From NCBI GenBank assembly GCA_038231495.1, contig JBBRLG010000117.1, positions 1-14,557 of the forward strand: a DNA stretch of 14,557 bases. The letters are read 5' to 3'. The notes beneath the pieces are model-generated. The model ran no database searches. It worked only from the letters and a program-made list of their open reading frames with translations, and had not been told where the DNA came from. Of the stretch, positions 1-7,638 are shown in pieces. The translations under genes and the position numbers were made by a program. The DNA comes from JBBRLG01 sp038231495. Lineage in GTDB: Bacteria; Planctomycetota; Planctomycetia; Gemmatales; Gemmataceae. How positions within the stretch are numbered: the stretch's first letter is position 1; each line of letters begins with the position of its first letter.

Positions 1-72
1 ACACCCCCCCTGGATCCTCTCCTGCCGTTGATGTCCAATCATGTCCACTGCCCGCACCCGGTGAACGGTTAC
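1..72. mobile_element. Right end of an IS66-like MITE, cut by the window edge
   Basis: These 72 bases match 11376-11448 with two substitutions and one length difference in a run of C. The match stops sharply at 72, at ...GGTGAACGGTTAC, which is exactly the right end of the complete element at 11206-11448. Ends of the form GTAA...TTAC and an 8-base target duplication are typical of the IS66 family. The flanking 8 bases at 73-80 (GAAAAAGA) should be repeated at the far end of the element, outside the window. No transposase is visible. The insertion lies inside the toxin reading frame that starts at 105. Confidence 0.85.
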
Positions 73-105
73 GAAAAAGAAAGTGTCGGCAAAGACCGTT
101 TTCAT
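73..105 (-). pseudogene. 5' fragment of a PIN-domain (VapC-like) toxin gene, disrupted by a MITE
   Basis: An ATG at 105-103 overlaps the antitoxin stop codon (ATGA, 102-105), the usual coupling in type II toxin-antitoxin operons. The 11 codons read MKTVFADTFFF, which resembles the start of PIN-domain ribonuclease toxins: a short beta strand, then the first acidic metal ligand (here D7) in an ADTFF context. After codon 11 the sequence becomes the end of the IS66-like element at 72. The frame then stays open through the element (VTVHRVRAVDM...) but has no PIN character. The rest of the toxin is expected beyond the window on the far side of the element, so this copy is probably inactive. The PIN assignment rests on 11 residues plus gene order. 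Confidence 0.7.
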
Positions 106-320
106 CGCTTGGATGTCCCGTGAAGGTAGTGATCGTGTTGTGCGGCCATATCGGCCGGCAATTCCTTCATGCAACCGGCATACTGCATGAGCACGTCGCG
201 CAACGTTTCTTTGGCGCCGGGTCCGACTTCGATCATGACGGTTACGCGCGCTCCCTCCGGAAGAGGCTCTTTCGCGTCCAGGACGATAGCACCGTTTACG
301 ATGGTCCCAGAGAGTGTCAT
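102..320 (-). CDS. Antitoxin-like small protein, type II toxin-antitoxin pair
   Basis: A 72-residue protein. The N-terminal half (MTLSGTIVNGAIVLDAKEPLPEGARVTV) has the beta-rich 'NG.IVL....LPEG..V.V' pattern of small antitoxins that precede PIN toxins. The C-terminal part ends in a conserved-looking AAQHDHYLHGTSKR tail, which I recall from antitoxins of this type and which would be expected to bind the toxin. The start at 320 is chosen because GGAGGG lies seven bases upstream; an in-frame ATG at 335 would lie upstream of that site. The stop overlaps the ATG of the toxin remnant. With the toxin interrupted, the antitoxin is probably an orphan. The exact Pfam family is uncertain. Confidence 0.7.
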   Translation of the reverse strand: MTLSGTIVNGAIVLDAKEPLPEGARVTVMIEVGPGAKETLRDVLMQYAGCMKELPADMAAQHDHYLHGTSKR

Positions 321-353
321 GCCTTGTCCCTCCAAAAAAAGAGTCCAAAGAGG

Positions 354-359
354 ATTATA
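354..359 (-). promoter_or_regulatory. Candidate -10 box (TATAAT) for the antitoxin gene
   Basis: A perfect TATAAT reads toward the antitoxin 34 bases upstream of its ATG, between the kinase stop codon and the antitoxin. No good -35 hexamer is seen at 17 bases (closest is GTCCGC). The AT-rich hexamer stands out in a GC-rich gap, and the spacing leaves a short leader carrying the GGAGGG ribosome binding site. This is a sequence-pattern inference only. Confidence 0.4.
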
Positions 360-408
360 CCCTTCGGGCCGGAACGCGGACCACTTGGCGTGACGCGCGA
401 CCTTGCCC

Positions 409-3400
409 TTATTTCCCGTTGCCGGCCTTCTTCAACAGCTCCGCCACCTCGGCCCAGAACTTCTGGCACGCTTCGCGCTCGTCGGCCGGTAGTTTCTTCA
501 GCGCCTCCGCCTCGCGGACGCCGGCCAGGTCGGCGTCCTCCTGCCAGTGCTTCAACGTCTTCTGCACCAGGTCGCGGTCGCCAGGCTCGTCGCTCGCCGC
601 TTGCTTGGTCCAGTGCATGAGGTCGGCACGCAACCACGCGACGGCCTGTTGCCGCAGGCGGGCGCGCTCCATGTCGTCGAGCTTGGCGGCGTCGTTGCCC
701 ATACCGCAGCCGGCCAGCGCGGCGGCGCAGGCGGCGTTGTAACGATCTTGCGTTTGCATGTCGTCGGCGAGCTTGGCGTCGTGGGCGAACGCTTCCGCGA
801 ACAGGCGGGCGGCCGCGGCGTAAAGCTTCTTGAACGGTTGAATGCACAAGCGGGCCAGGGCGAGCCGCTCGGCGTCGTCGGCCGGCTGCTCCTTGCCCTC
901 CAGGATGGCGGGAAGTTTTTTATCCAAGACCAGGTATTGCTCGCACTGTTGCAAATGTTGGGTATAGCGCTGGCGCAAGGGGTCGTCCCGTTGCAGCAAC
1001 TCCAGGCCACGGCGCAGCAACTCCCGTGCCTCGGTAAGACGCCCTTGTTCCATGAAGGTTATTCCCAGGTTGTGGTAAGGCTGGGCGAACTTTGGGTCGA
1101 GTTCGATGGCCTTGCGGTACTCCCGGATCGCCTCGTCCGGTTGCCCCTTGCCTTTGAGGGCGTTGCCGAGTCCGTTGTGGGGCAGGGCCAACTTGGGGTC
1201 GAGTTCGATGGCCTTGCGGAACTCCCGGATCGCCTCGTCCGGTTGCCTCTTGTCGTTCAGGGCGTTGCCGAGTCCGTTGTGGGGCATTGCGTACTTGGGG
1301 TCGAGTTCGATGGCCGTGCGGAATTCCCGGATCGCCTCGTCCAGTTGCCGCTTGGCACGCAGGGCTTTGCCGAGGTTGTTGTGGGCAATAGCGAACTTGG
1401 GTTCGAGTTCGATGGCCGTGCGGTACTCCCGCATCGCCTCGTCCAGTTGCCCCTTGTAACTTAGGGAGTTGCCGAGGTTAATGTGGACCGCGACCGCCGA
1501 CGGCCGCACTGCTACGGCGCCCCGGTAAAAACCGATGGCTTCGTCGTACTTCTTCGCCGTTTGTAACGCAAAGCCCAGATCGAAGTTCAGCCAGAAGTCG
1601 TCCGGGTACTGTGCCTGCGCCGCCGCCAATAACGGCACCGCGTCCCCTTGAGCCTTGCCCAAAGCGACTCCTAACGCGGCCAACAACTGCGGCTTCTGCC
1701 CGGCCAACTGCTTGTCGTCATGGAGCAACTCCTTCACCAGCAACTCCAGGCCGACCCGGTCGGTCCACATTCTGGGATCGCGGAAGCGGTCGCGCCACGG
1801 ATCGGGATCGGCGCGGCGCGCCACCTCCAACAGCCATTCCCGGCGCTTCAGATCTTTCGTCACCGCGGCCCAATCGTCCAGGGCTGCCACCAGTTGTTCG
1901 GCCACCGCCGAGGCGCGGACCCGCATGGCCACCGTTTCCGGATCGTCCCCCTCTTCACCCAGGCCCGGGTCGCGGAAGGTCGCCGCGTAGTCGCGGTCGG
2001 CACCCCGATTATCGAATGTGCCCTCGACCCAGGTCGAGCGCTTCAGGCGGATGGCTTCGAGGCGGTCCACCAACGCCAAGTCCGATGCCGCTTGCTCCAC
2101 GCGCTGCCGCAGGTCCGCCGGCCCGGCATCGCCCAAGCGGTCGCGCGTCTGCTCCAGGACCGCCCGCGCCTCCGCCCAGCGCGCCTGGCCCGCCAGCGTG
2201 TGAGCCTTGTCCAGGGCCGCCTCGACTGCGTCCCGCTGCAGCAAAGCCTCGGCCGTCCGCGCGGCCTCCTGTCGCTGCACCCAGAGTCCGCCTGCCGCAC
2301 CGACCGTCACCAGGGCCAGCACGCACGCGGCCAACGCCAGCGTCAATCGCCGCGCCCGCCGCTCCGCCACGGCCCGCGCCTGCGCCGCTTCCCGCGCCTT
2401 GCGCTCCTGCGCCGCGGTCGCCTGCGCCTCCTCGGTCCGCGCCGCTTCGGCGGCGTGGGCCAACTCCGCCTGCCGCAACCGCTCCGTCACCGAGTTCTGA
2501 TACGCCGTCACCGCTTCCGTTACTTCGCCCGCGTCGCGCGGCCGGGCCCACGGCTCCGCCGCCAGGCACCGCCGCGCCAGGCCGGTTAGCTCCGCGTCCG
2601 CGCCGCAGCCGTCCAGCCGCGCGAAGGCGTCGTCGAGTTGTGCCGTTTGCGCCTTGCGCATGGCCTCCGCGTTCTTACCCGTGAACGGCGGCCGGCCCGT
2701 CAGGATTTCGCACAGGAGGGCGCCCAGGCCGAATACGTCGGCGCGCGTGTCCACCAGGTCCACCGCGCCGCGCGCCTGCTCCGGGGCCATGTACGCCGGC
2801 GTCCCCAGCACGCTGCCCGCCTGCGTGTTCGAGCCGAACTCCGGCGTGTCCGAACCACTGCTCCGCTGCGTCTGGATAATGCTGACCTCCGGTCGCTGAC
2901 GCTCCTGGCTCGCCTTTTCATCCGCGACACCGCCCTCTTTCAACACCTTGGCCAGGCCCCAATCCATCACTTGCACTTCGCCGAACGCACCGACCATGAC
3001 GTTGGCCGGCTTCAGGTCGCGGTGGATGACGCCGCGGGCGTGGGCGTAGGCCAGCGTCTGGCAAATTTGCGCGAAAATACCCACGAACTTGGTCCGGTCG
3101 TCCGCCGCTTCTTGGCGCGCCGCCAGCAGCGCCGCTAGGGTCTTGCCCTTGACCAGCTTCATGGTGAAATACGGCCGCTTGTCGGCGAATTGGCCGAGTT
3201 CGTAGACGGGCGTGATGCCCGGATGTTGCAACTGGCCGGCGATCTGCGCCTCCTCGACGAAGCGCTGGACCAACTCGGTCTTGCCCTGGTGGGTCTCCAA
3301 CAGCACCTTCACCGCGATGTCGCGGCCCAGGTCGGGGTCGCGGCCCTTGAGGATGGCTCCCATGCCGCCGCGCGCAATCTCGCCGTCGAAACGGTAGCGC

Positions 3401-3624
3401 GAAGCTGCGTCGTTCGGCATCGCCTCGGAGTGTGGCTTGAGGACGGGTTCGGCAGGCTCGGTGCTCGGCTCGCTCAGCATCACGGGTGGGGCGCCGAGCG
3501 CCTTGAGGACGCTGCCATTGGCCGGCAGTGGCGGCCCAGAGTCAGGGCCGAAGGCGGCCGCCAAGCCGATGTCCAACGGGTCATTGTCGGTAACGATTTC
3601 GTTCGGGTCCGGTCGTTCGGCCAT
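409..3624 (-). CDS. Membrane-anchored Ser/Thr protein kinase with C-terminal TPR repeats
   Basis: 1071 residues. The Hanks-type kinase domain spans about 77-375: glycine loop GEIARGGMG (81-89), catalytic Lys in IAVKVL (K106), acidic residue of helix C (E124/E125), HRDLKPAN (201-208, D203), DWG in place of DFG (221-223), and GTPAYMAPE (274-282). All catalytic residues are present, so it should be active. The segment between DWG and APE is long and rich in Ser/Thr. An Ala/Glu/Arg-rich probable coiled coil (382-425) precedes one membrane segment (428-448), putting the kinase in the cytoplasm and the rest outside. About six TPR units of 34 residues lie at 679-880. The start is supported by GGAGG five bases upstream. 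It lies 91 bases downstream of an ECF sigma gene, a pairing known in planctomycetes, and the kinase may control that sigma factor. Targets are unknown. Confidence 0.95.
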   Translation of the reverse strand: MAERPDPNEIVTDNDPLDIGLAAAFGPDSGPPLPANGSVLKALGAPPVMLSEPSTEPAEPVLKPHSEAMPNDAASRYRFDGEIARGGMGAILKGRDPDLGRDIAVKVLLETHQGKTELVQRFVEEAQIAGQLQHPGITPVYELGQFADKRPYFTMKLVKGKTLAALLAARQEAADDRTKFVGIFAQICQTLAYAHARGVIHRDLKPANVMVGAFGEVQVMDWGLAKVLKEGGVADEKASQERQRPEVSIIQTQRSSGSDTPEFGSNTQAGSVLGTPAYMAPEQARGAVDLVDTRADVFGLGALLCEILTGRPPFTGKNAEAMRKAQTAQLDDAFARLDGCGADAELTGLARRCLAAEPWARPRDAGEVTEAVTAYQNSVTERLRQAELAHAAEAARTEEAQATAAQERKAREAAQARAVAERRARRLTLALAACVLALVTVGAAGGLWVQRQEAARTAEALLQRDAVEAALDKAHTLAGQARWAEARAVLEQTRDRLGDAGPADLRQRVEQAASDLALVDRLEAIRLKRSTWVEGTFDNRGADRDYAATFRDPGLGEEGDDPETVAMRVRASAVAEQLVAALDDWAAVTKDLKRREWLLEVARRADPDPWRDRFRDPRMWTDRVGLELLVKELLHDDKQLAGQKPQLLAALGVALGKAQGDAVPLLAAAQAQYPDDFWLNFDLGFALQTAKKYDEAIGFYRGAVAVRPSAVAVHINLGNSLSYKGQLDEAMREYRTAIELEPKFAIAHNNLGKALRAKRQLDEAIREFRTAIELDPKYAMPHNGLGNALNDKRQPDEAIREFRKAIELDPKLALPHNGLGNALKGKGQPDEAIREYRKAIELDPKFAQPYHNLGITFMEQGRLTEARELLRRGLELLQRDDPLRQRYTQHLQQCEQYLVLDKKLPAILEGKEQPADDAERLALARLCIQPFKKLYAAAARLFAEAFAHDAKLADDMQTQDRYNAACAAALAGCGMGNDAAKLDDMERARLRQQAVAWLRADLMHWTKQAASDEPGDRDLVQKTLKHWQEDADLAGVREAEALKKLPADEREACQKFWAEVAELLKKAGNGK
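1083..1490. repeat. Four 102-base tandem repeats encoding TPR units
   Basis: The kinase gene holds four near-identical 102-base units. The anchor GAGTTCGATGGCC recurs at 1099, 1201, 1303 and 1405, exactly 102 bases apart, and encodes AIELDPK-type TPR helices. Identity at the DNA level is high even at synonymous positions, especially between the first two units. This points to recent duplication or gene conversion; the TPR units on either side have diverged. Confidence 0.9.
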
Positions 3625-3715
3625 GAAGTCCTCCCGCGCCGCGGCGCAGTGGAGATAGTTGGTCGCCTATTGCAGGTTCATGCGTGTCTGCGTTTTCGCG
3701 GGAATTATTTCAAAC

Positions 3716-4420
3716 TTAATTCCCCAGGCTCGTCAGCAGGTTCGCACATTCCCGCTCGACTGCCGCCGGCGAACCGGGGTGGTGGAACGCCACGACTTCG
3801 ATCAAGGCGGCCTTGAACTCTTGCCGTGCTTTGGCGTACTCGTGGTGCAACACCGCGGCTTCCATCCCCCAACGGCGGGCGATTTCGCGGACGGGCACGT
3901 TTTCCTGGAAGCGCAGCCGCAGCAATTCCACCCGCCGGCACGCCGCCTCGCCACAGTCCGCAGCCTTCTTCCCCTGCTCCAGGGCGGCTTCGCGGAACAA
4001 CGCCCGCGCCCACGCCCGGTCAAACACCCGCGAGGGGCTGGGGCCGTCGTCCGGGATCGCCTCCAGGTCCGAACCGGGGACCTGCTGGCGTTCCCGGCTG
4101 CTGCGTACACCTTCGACGCGCAGGGCAACGTTGCGCACGACCCCAAAAAGGAACGGGCGGAAATCGCCGCGCCCGCGATCCGCCCGCTCAAGGACGCCGT
4201 CCTGTTTGAAACACTCGACGAAGACTTCTTGAACGGCGTCGTCGATTTCGTGCCGGGAAGCGGAAGAGTGCCAGCGCGACGCCAGGTAGGCTCGGACGAC
4301 GGGGCCGTAGCGGCGCGCGAACTCCGCGCGATCGCCGGCACTACCGGCGGCCGCGGCTTGAATGACGGTCCAGCAGGTCGATTCGGTTTGGGCCACGTTG
4401 TTCAGCTGATCCAAGGCCAC
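3716..4420 (-). CDS. ECF-family RNA polymerase sigma factor
   Basis: 234 residues from a GTG start; no in-frame ATG lies between it and the upstream stop codon at 4463-4465, and no clear ribosome binding site is seen, so the true start is uncertain. Region 2 spans about 31-100, including DDAVQEVFVECFK (60-72), which matches the core-binding helix, and FRPFLFGVVRNVALR (87-101), which matches the -10-recognition part. Region 4 spans about 163-208, with a helix-turn-helix around VPVREIARRWGM (175-186). A short tail (210-234) follows. It would direct RNA polymerase to a specific regulon. No anti-sigma gene is adjacent. The downstream Ser/Thr kinase is the likely signalling partner, since such sigma-kinase pairs are known in planctomycetes. 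Confidence 0.88.
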   Translation of the reverse strand: MALDQLNNVAQTESTCWTVIQAAAAGSAGDRAEFARRYGPVVRAYLASRWHSSASRHEIDDAVQEVFVECFKQDGVLERADRGRGDFRPFLFGVVRNVALRVEGVRSSRERQQVPGSDLEAIPDDGPSPSRVFDRAWARALFREAALEQGKKAADCGEAACRRVELLRLRFQENVPVREIARRWGMEAAVLHHEYAKARQEFKAALIEVVAFHHPGSPAAVERECANLLTSLGN

Positions 4421-4513
4421 GCCCGGATTTGCGAGAGGTTCCGGACTCGTGTCGATGGTAGCCTACGCGGTTGGCCGGGTGCAAGGAAGAACCGGGGGCG
4501 AAGAGCCCTGCAC

Positions 4514-5188
4514 TCACCGCAGCCGCGCCAGCAGCAGTTCCGCATCCGCAAGGTCCGTCAGGAACAGGTCCGGTTCGTGGGCCGTTAGTTCCGCCTCCGA
4601 ATGCCAGCCAGTCGCCACGGCGACGGCCCGCGCGCCGATCGCGCGGGCGCAGCGGATGTCCAACGGCGTGTCGCCGATCACCCAGATCCGATCCGCCGAG
4701 TGCCGGCCGTTGAAGCGTTGCTCCACCTCCGTCAGCGCCTCGCGCGCCACCTCGTCGCGGTCCAGGTGATGGTCGCCGAAACCGCCGAACGCGAAATAGT
4801 CGTACAGGCCGAAATGTCCTAACTTCACCTTCGCCCCGGCACGCACGTTGCCGGTCAGCAGGCCCACCGCCACGTCGTCGCGCCGGCTGAGGGCTTCCAG
4901 GAGCGCGGCGATGCCGGGCAGCACGCGGCCGCCGCAGGTCGCCAGGCACGCCGGCAGGTTGCGCAGGTAGGCCGCGGTCAGCCGTTGCAGGTTGTCCGGC
5001 GTGTCGGCCAGCGCGTGCAGGCGGAACAGGTCGCCGATGATCGCGCGATCGGTCCGGCCGCTCAGTTGCAGCTTTTCGATCAGGTGCGTGACGCCGAACT
5101 CCTCGGCCAACGCCTTCTCCAACGCTGCCTTGCCGGCACCGCCGCTGGAAATCAGTGTGCCGTCAATGTCAAAGAGAACTATGTGCAT
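4514..5188 (-). CDS. HAD-superfamily hydrolase, phosphoglycolate phosphatase-like
   Basis: 224 residues, a normal length for HAD subfamily I phosphatases. Motif I is FDIDGTL (6-12; nucleophile D7, acid/base D9). Motif II is LLTGN (110-114, T112). The motif III lysine is probably K122. Motif IV is IGDTPLDIRCA (171-181, D173 and D177). The helical cap lies at about 15-90. The family hydrolyses small phosphate monoesters in the cytoplasm; substrate cannot be read from sequence, and a Gph-like role is only the nearest resemblance. The start follows AGGA about eight bases upstream. It ends 93 bases before the sigma gene on the same strand, so co-transcription is possible but not shown. Confidence 0.9.
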   Translation of the reverse strand: MHIVLFDIDGTLISSGGAGKAALEKALAEEFGVTHLIEKLQLSGRTDRAIIGDLFRLHALADTPDNLQRLTAAYLRNLPACLATCGGRVLPGIAALLEALSRRDDVAVGLLTGNVRAGAKVKLGHFGLYDYFAFGGFGDHHLDRDEVAREALTEVEQRFNGRHSADRIWVIGDTPLDIRCARAIGARAVAVATGWHSEAELTAHEPDLFLTDLADAELLLARLR

Positions 5189-5225
5189 GAGTGTGTCCTG
5201 AGAGTTAGAGATTGATTTCGACTTA

Positions 5226-5248
5226 CTACCCCCTCCATTGGGGAGTAG
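5226..5248 (-). terminator. Candidate terminator hairpin after the ABC permease gene
   Basis: An eight-pair stem with one bulged base (CTACCCCC against GGGGAGTAG, loop TCCATT) lies about 43 bases downstream of the permease stop codon, before the HAD gene. There is no U-run after it, so intrinsic termination is uncertain. A smaller hairpin (GCCGCAAGCGGC, 5260-5271) lies nearer the stop codon. Confidence 0.35.
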
Positions 5249-5290
5249 CAGTTCCGCAACGCCGCAAGCGGCAAATGCCTTGGGCGGACT

Positions 5291-6118
5291 TCACGCCACC
5301 CTTTCCATCCCGCACGCGCGCACCAGCAACAACACCGCCACCGCCGTCAGCACCATCAGCAGTGACACCGCCACCGCCGCTTCGAGGTTGCCGACGCTCA
5401 ACTCCAGGAAGACCGTCGTCGGCAATACCTCGGTTTTCATGCGCGTTGCGCCGGAAAAGACGAGGATCGGGCCGAACTCGCCCAGGGCGCGCGCCCAGGC
5501 CAGCGTCGCGGCGGCGAGGATGCCGCGACGACCGTCCGGCAGCACGACCCACCAGAACGCCTGGCTGCGCGTGCAGCCCAGCGTCAGCGCCACCTGCTCG
5601 CGCCGCACCGGAATCTGGTCGAACGTCACGCGCATCGTCCGCACCGCGAACGCACACGCCACCGCGAATTGCGCCAGGATGACGCTCGGCACCGCGTACG
5701 TCACCGGGATCACTTTTTCGACCATGCGCCCCGGCGGCGTCTGAAACAGGATCAAGAGACTCAGACCAATAACCAACGGCGGCAATACGATTGGAATGTC
5801 AACGATGGCGTCAATAATCAGTTTGCCGGCAAAGTTATAGCGCGACAACAGATAGCCGAGGGGAACCGCGACCCAGAGCGACAAGATCGTGGTAATCGTG
5901 CAGGATATAAGACTGAGCATTATCGCATATTGGATTTCGCGCGTACCCAGGGCGCGCCAGACGTGCCAGGGGGAAGTGAACGAAGCGTCGGCCGTGAGCA
6001 TGGCGACGATGAGGAACACATACAGGCCGCCGCAAATCGAGAGGCCGACGACGAAGGGCAAGTCGGAACCCGTCAGCCGGCCGGGCTGATTTCGGTTTTC
6101 GGATTTCGGCACTATCAC
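5291..6118 (-). CDS. ModB-like ABC transporter permease
   Basis: 275 residues with about six membrane segments, the first at about 21-42. The cytoplasmic EAA loop reads VALTLGCTRSQAFWWVVLP (176-194) and is followed by a WARALGEFGP motif (208-217), the signature of molybdate/tungstate/sulfate-type permeases (ModB, TupB, CysT/W). It should form the channel that takes substrate from the ModA-like protein encoded just upstream. Its GTG start overlaps that gene's stop codon (GTGA, 6115-6118), so translation is probably coupled. The specific anion is not determined. No ATP-binding subunit (ModC-like) is in the window, so the ATPase must be encoded elsewhere or shared. Confidence 0.88.
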   Translation of the reverse strand: MIVPKSENRNQPGRLTGSDLPFVVGLSICGGLYVFLIVAMLTADASFTSPWHVWRALGTREIQYAIMLSLISCTITTILSLWVAVPLGYLLSRYNFAGKLIIDAIVDIPIVLPPLVIGLSLLILFQTPPGRMVEKVIPVTYAVPSVILAQFAVACAFAVRTMRVTFDQIPVRREQVALTLGCTRSQAFWWVVLPDGRRGILAAATLAWARALGEFGPILVFSGATRMKTEVLPTTVFLELSVGNLEAAVAVSLLMVLTAVAVLLLVRACGMERVA

Positions 6119-7638
6119 CTCGGCAGGGCTTGCCAGTGAAAACCGTTGGCCTCGAACCGTGCCCGCGAATCCGGCGACCGCAGTGCGTCGAGCAACCGTT
6201 GGGCCAGGTGTTTATAGTGCGTGTCCTTCGACACCGCAACGGGCTGCGTGGCGACGGCGCACGGCACGTCAATCGGAATCGCTTCGAGTTCGCCGGCCCC
6301 CTCGGCTGCGTTACTGACGTAGGCGATCACGGCGTCGAGCGACTTGGCCCGCAGCTGGTTGACGAGCATGTCGCCGGTCGGCGACTGCACCTTGACGTTC
6401 TTCATCACCGCGTCGTGCTGTCCGCCCTGCACGAGCGTCGTCTGCGTCAACACGCCCAGGGCACACTGCTTTTCGTGGCCGACGCCGAGCCGCAGGCCCG
6501 GTTTGCCGAGGTCTTTCAACGACTCGATGTGGTGCGGGTTGCCCTTGGGCACCAAAATGACGAGCTGGTTCGTTGAGATGGCAACCGGGTCGTCGAACCA
6601 GTCTTTCACCTGGGTCATAAACGACTGATCGCAGGCGAAATAGGCGTCCGGCCTGGTCTCGGCGGCGCGCATCTGGCTGACGAGGATGCCGCAGCCGTTG
6701 TAGACGCGCGTGACGCGGACGCCCTCGCGCTCCTCGAAGCGCGCGATCGTCTGTTCGATGGCCGGCCGCAGCATCGCCCCGGCGAATACCTGCAACTCCG
6801 GTGTTTCGGCCCAGGCATCGCCGTCTACCGGTTGATAACCCATTTTCGCGAAGTATTCCAACCCCCGGTCGCGCGCCGCGAGGTAGCGGGCGAAACGCAA
6901 TGCCTCGGTCGGCTGCTTCGTGCAACGCAACACGGCGACCGCCAGGTGCGAGGTGGTGCCGGCCAGTTCGGGCAACGGCACTGCCTCCAGGTCCGGGTAT
7001 TGGTGCAGCAGCGCGTCCCAGATGATGCCGCCGTCCACCGAGCCGACGCGCACGTCGTTGGCCACGTCGCTGACCGTGCCCTTGTAGACGACAATTTGCT
7101 TGGCGAAGGCGTCCCATTTGCCACTCTTGCGCAGTGTGTCGCGGCTGACCTTGCCGACCGCGGCGGCGTCGGGGTTGGCGTGGGCCAGCTTGGCACCCTT
7201 GCGCGTCACGTCGTCCAGGCTGTGCAAGCCGAGCGGGTTGCCCTTTTTGACGACCAGCACGGGTGCCATCCGCGCCAGGTCGAGTGTCTCGTCAATCAGA
7301 CCTTTTTCGCGCGCCTTCTGCACATAAAAGTCGTCGGCCGGAATGTATAAGTCGCCGCGTTTGGCGATCTCAATGCCGGCGAGCAAGGTTTGGGAATTGT
7401 CGTATTGCAATTGGACGGGAACATTATATTCGCGCTCATAGTCCAGCGCGGCCGTGTCGACGGGCGGTTTCACCCCCGCCGCGCAGTAGACGACGAGCGG
7501 CTGTTGCTTCGTACCGTTCGGCCAGGGGATCGAATTCCAGGCGAGGACGGCAACTAACCCAGCCAGCACCACGCCGGACGCCAGGAAGGCCAGGAAGTAA
7601 TAGTTGACGTGAGCGCGTCGCCGCAAGGAGGGTTTCAT
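6115..7638 (-). CDS. Membrane-anchored protein with two tandem ModA-like binding domains
   Basis: 507 residues. A single membrane segment (about 13-35) after a basic N-terminus suggests an uncleaved anchor or signal peptide. Two periplasmic-binding domains follow. Domain 1 (about 47-268) begins PLVVYCAAGVKPPVD and has GDLYIPADDFYV (95-106) and MAPVLVVKKGNP (124-135). Domain 2 (about 281-504) begins ELQVFAGAMLRPAIE and has DAYFACDQSFM (331-341) and TNQLVILVPKGNP (356-368). The matching landmarks show an internal duplication, whereas ModA is normally a single domain of about 250 residues. The frame runs upstream to 7944, but that part is a shadow of the next gene. The ATG at 7638 follows an AAGG and overlaps the upstream stop codon (ATGA, 7635-7638). 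Oxyanion binding is inferred from the family. Confidence 0.85.
   Translation of the reverse strand: MKPSLRRRAHVNYYFLAFLASGVVLAGLVAVLAWNSIPWPNGTKQQPLVVYCAAGVKPPVDTAALDYEREYNVPVQLQYDNSQTLLAGIEIAKRGDLYIPADDFYVQKAREKGLIDETLDLARMAPVLVVKKGNPLGLHSLDDVTRKGAKLAHANPDAAAVGKVSRDTLRKSGKWDAFAKQIVVYKGTVSDVANDVRVGSVDGGIIWDALLHQYPDLEAVPLPELAGTTSHLAVAVLRCTKQPTEALRFARYLAARDRGLEYFAKMGYQPVDGDAWAETPELQVFAGAMLRPAIEQTIARFEEREGVRVTRVYNGCGILVSQMRAAETRPDAYFACDQSFMTQVKDWFDDPVAISTNQLVILVPKGNPHHIESLKDLGKPGLRLGVGHEKQCALGVLTQTTLVQGGQHDAVMKNVKVQSPTGDMLVNQLRAKSLDAVIAYVSNAAEGAGELEAIPIDVPCAVATQPVAVSKDTHYKHLAQRLLDALRSPDSRARFEANGFHWQALPR

Noticed and set aside
1083..1490. CRISPR-like array
   Set aside because: The 102-base repeats are coding, in frame, have no spacers and encode TPR units.
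1611..2684. Long plus-strand frame of 357 codons opposite the kinase
   Set aside because: Pro/Arg/Ala-rich, low-complexity product with no domain; it is the antisense shadow of a well-supported kinase in GC-rich DNA.
3659..4588. Plus-strand frame of 309 codons opposite the sigma factor
   Set aside because: It runs across the whole sigma gene and two intergenic gaps, and its product resembles no protein family.
5291..7638. Naming the transporter genes modA and modB
   Set aside because: The family resemblance is clear, but molybdate, tungstate and sulfate systems cannot be told apart here, and the fused binding protein and missing ATPase make the symbol unsafe.
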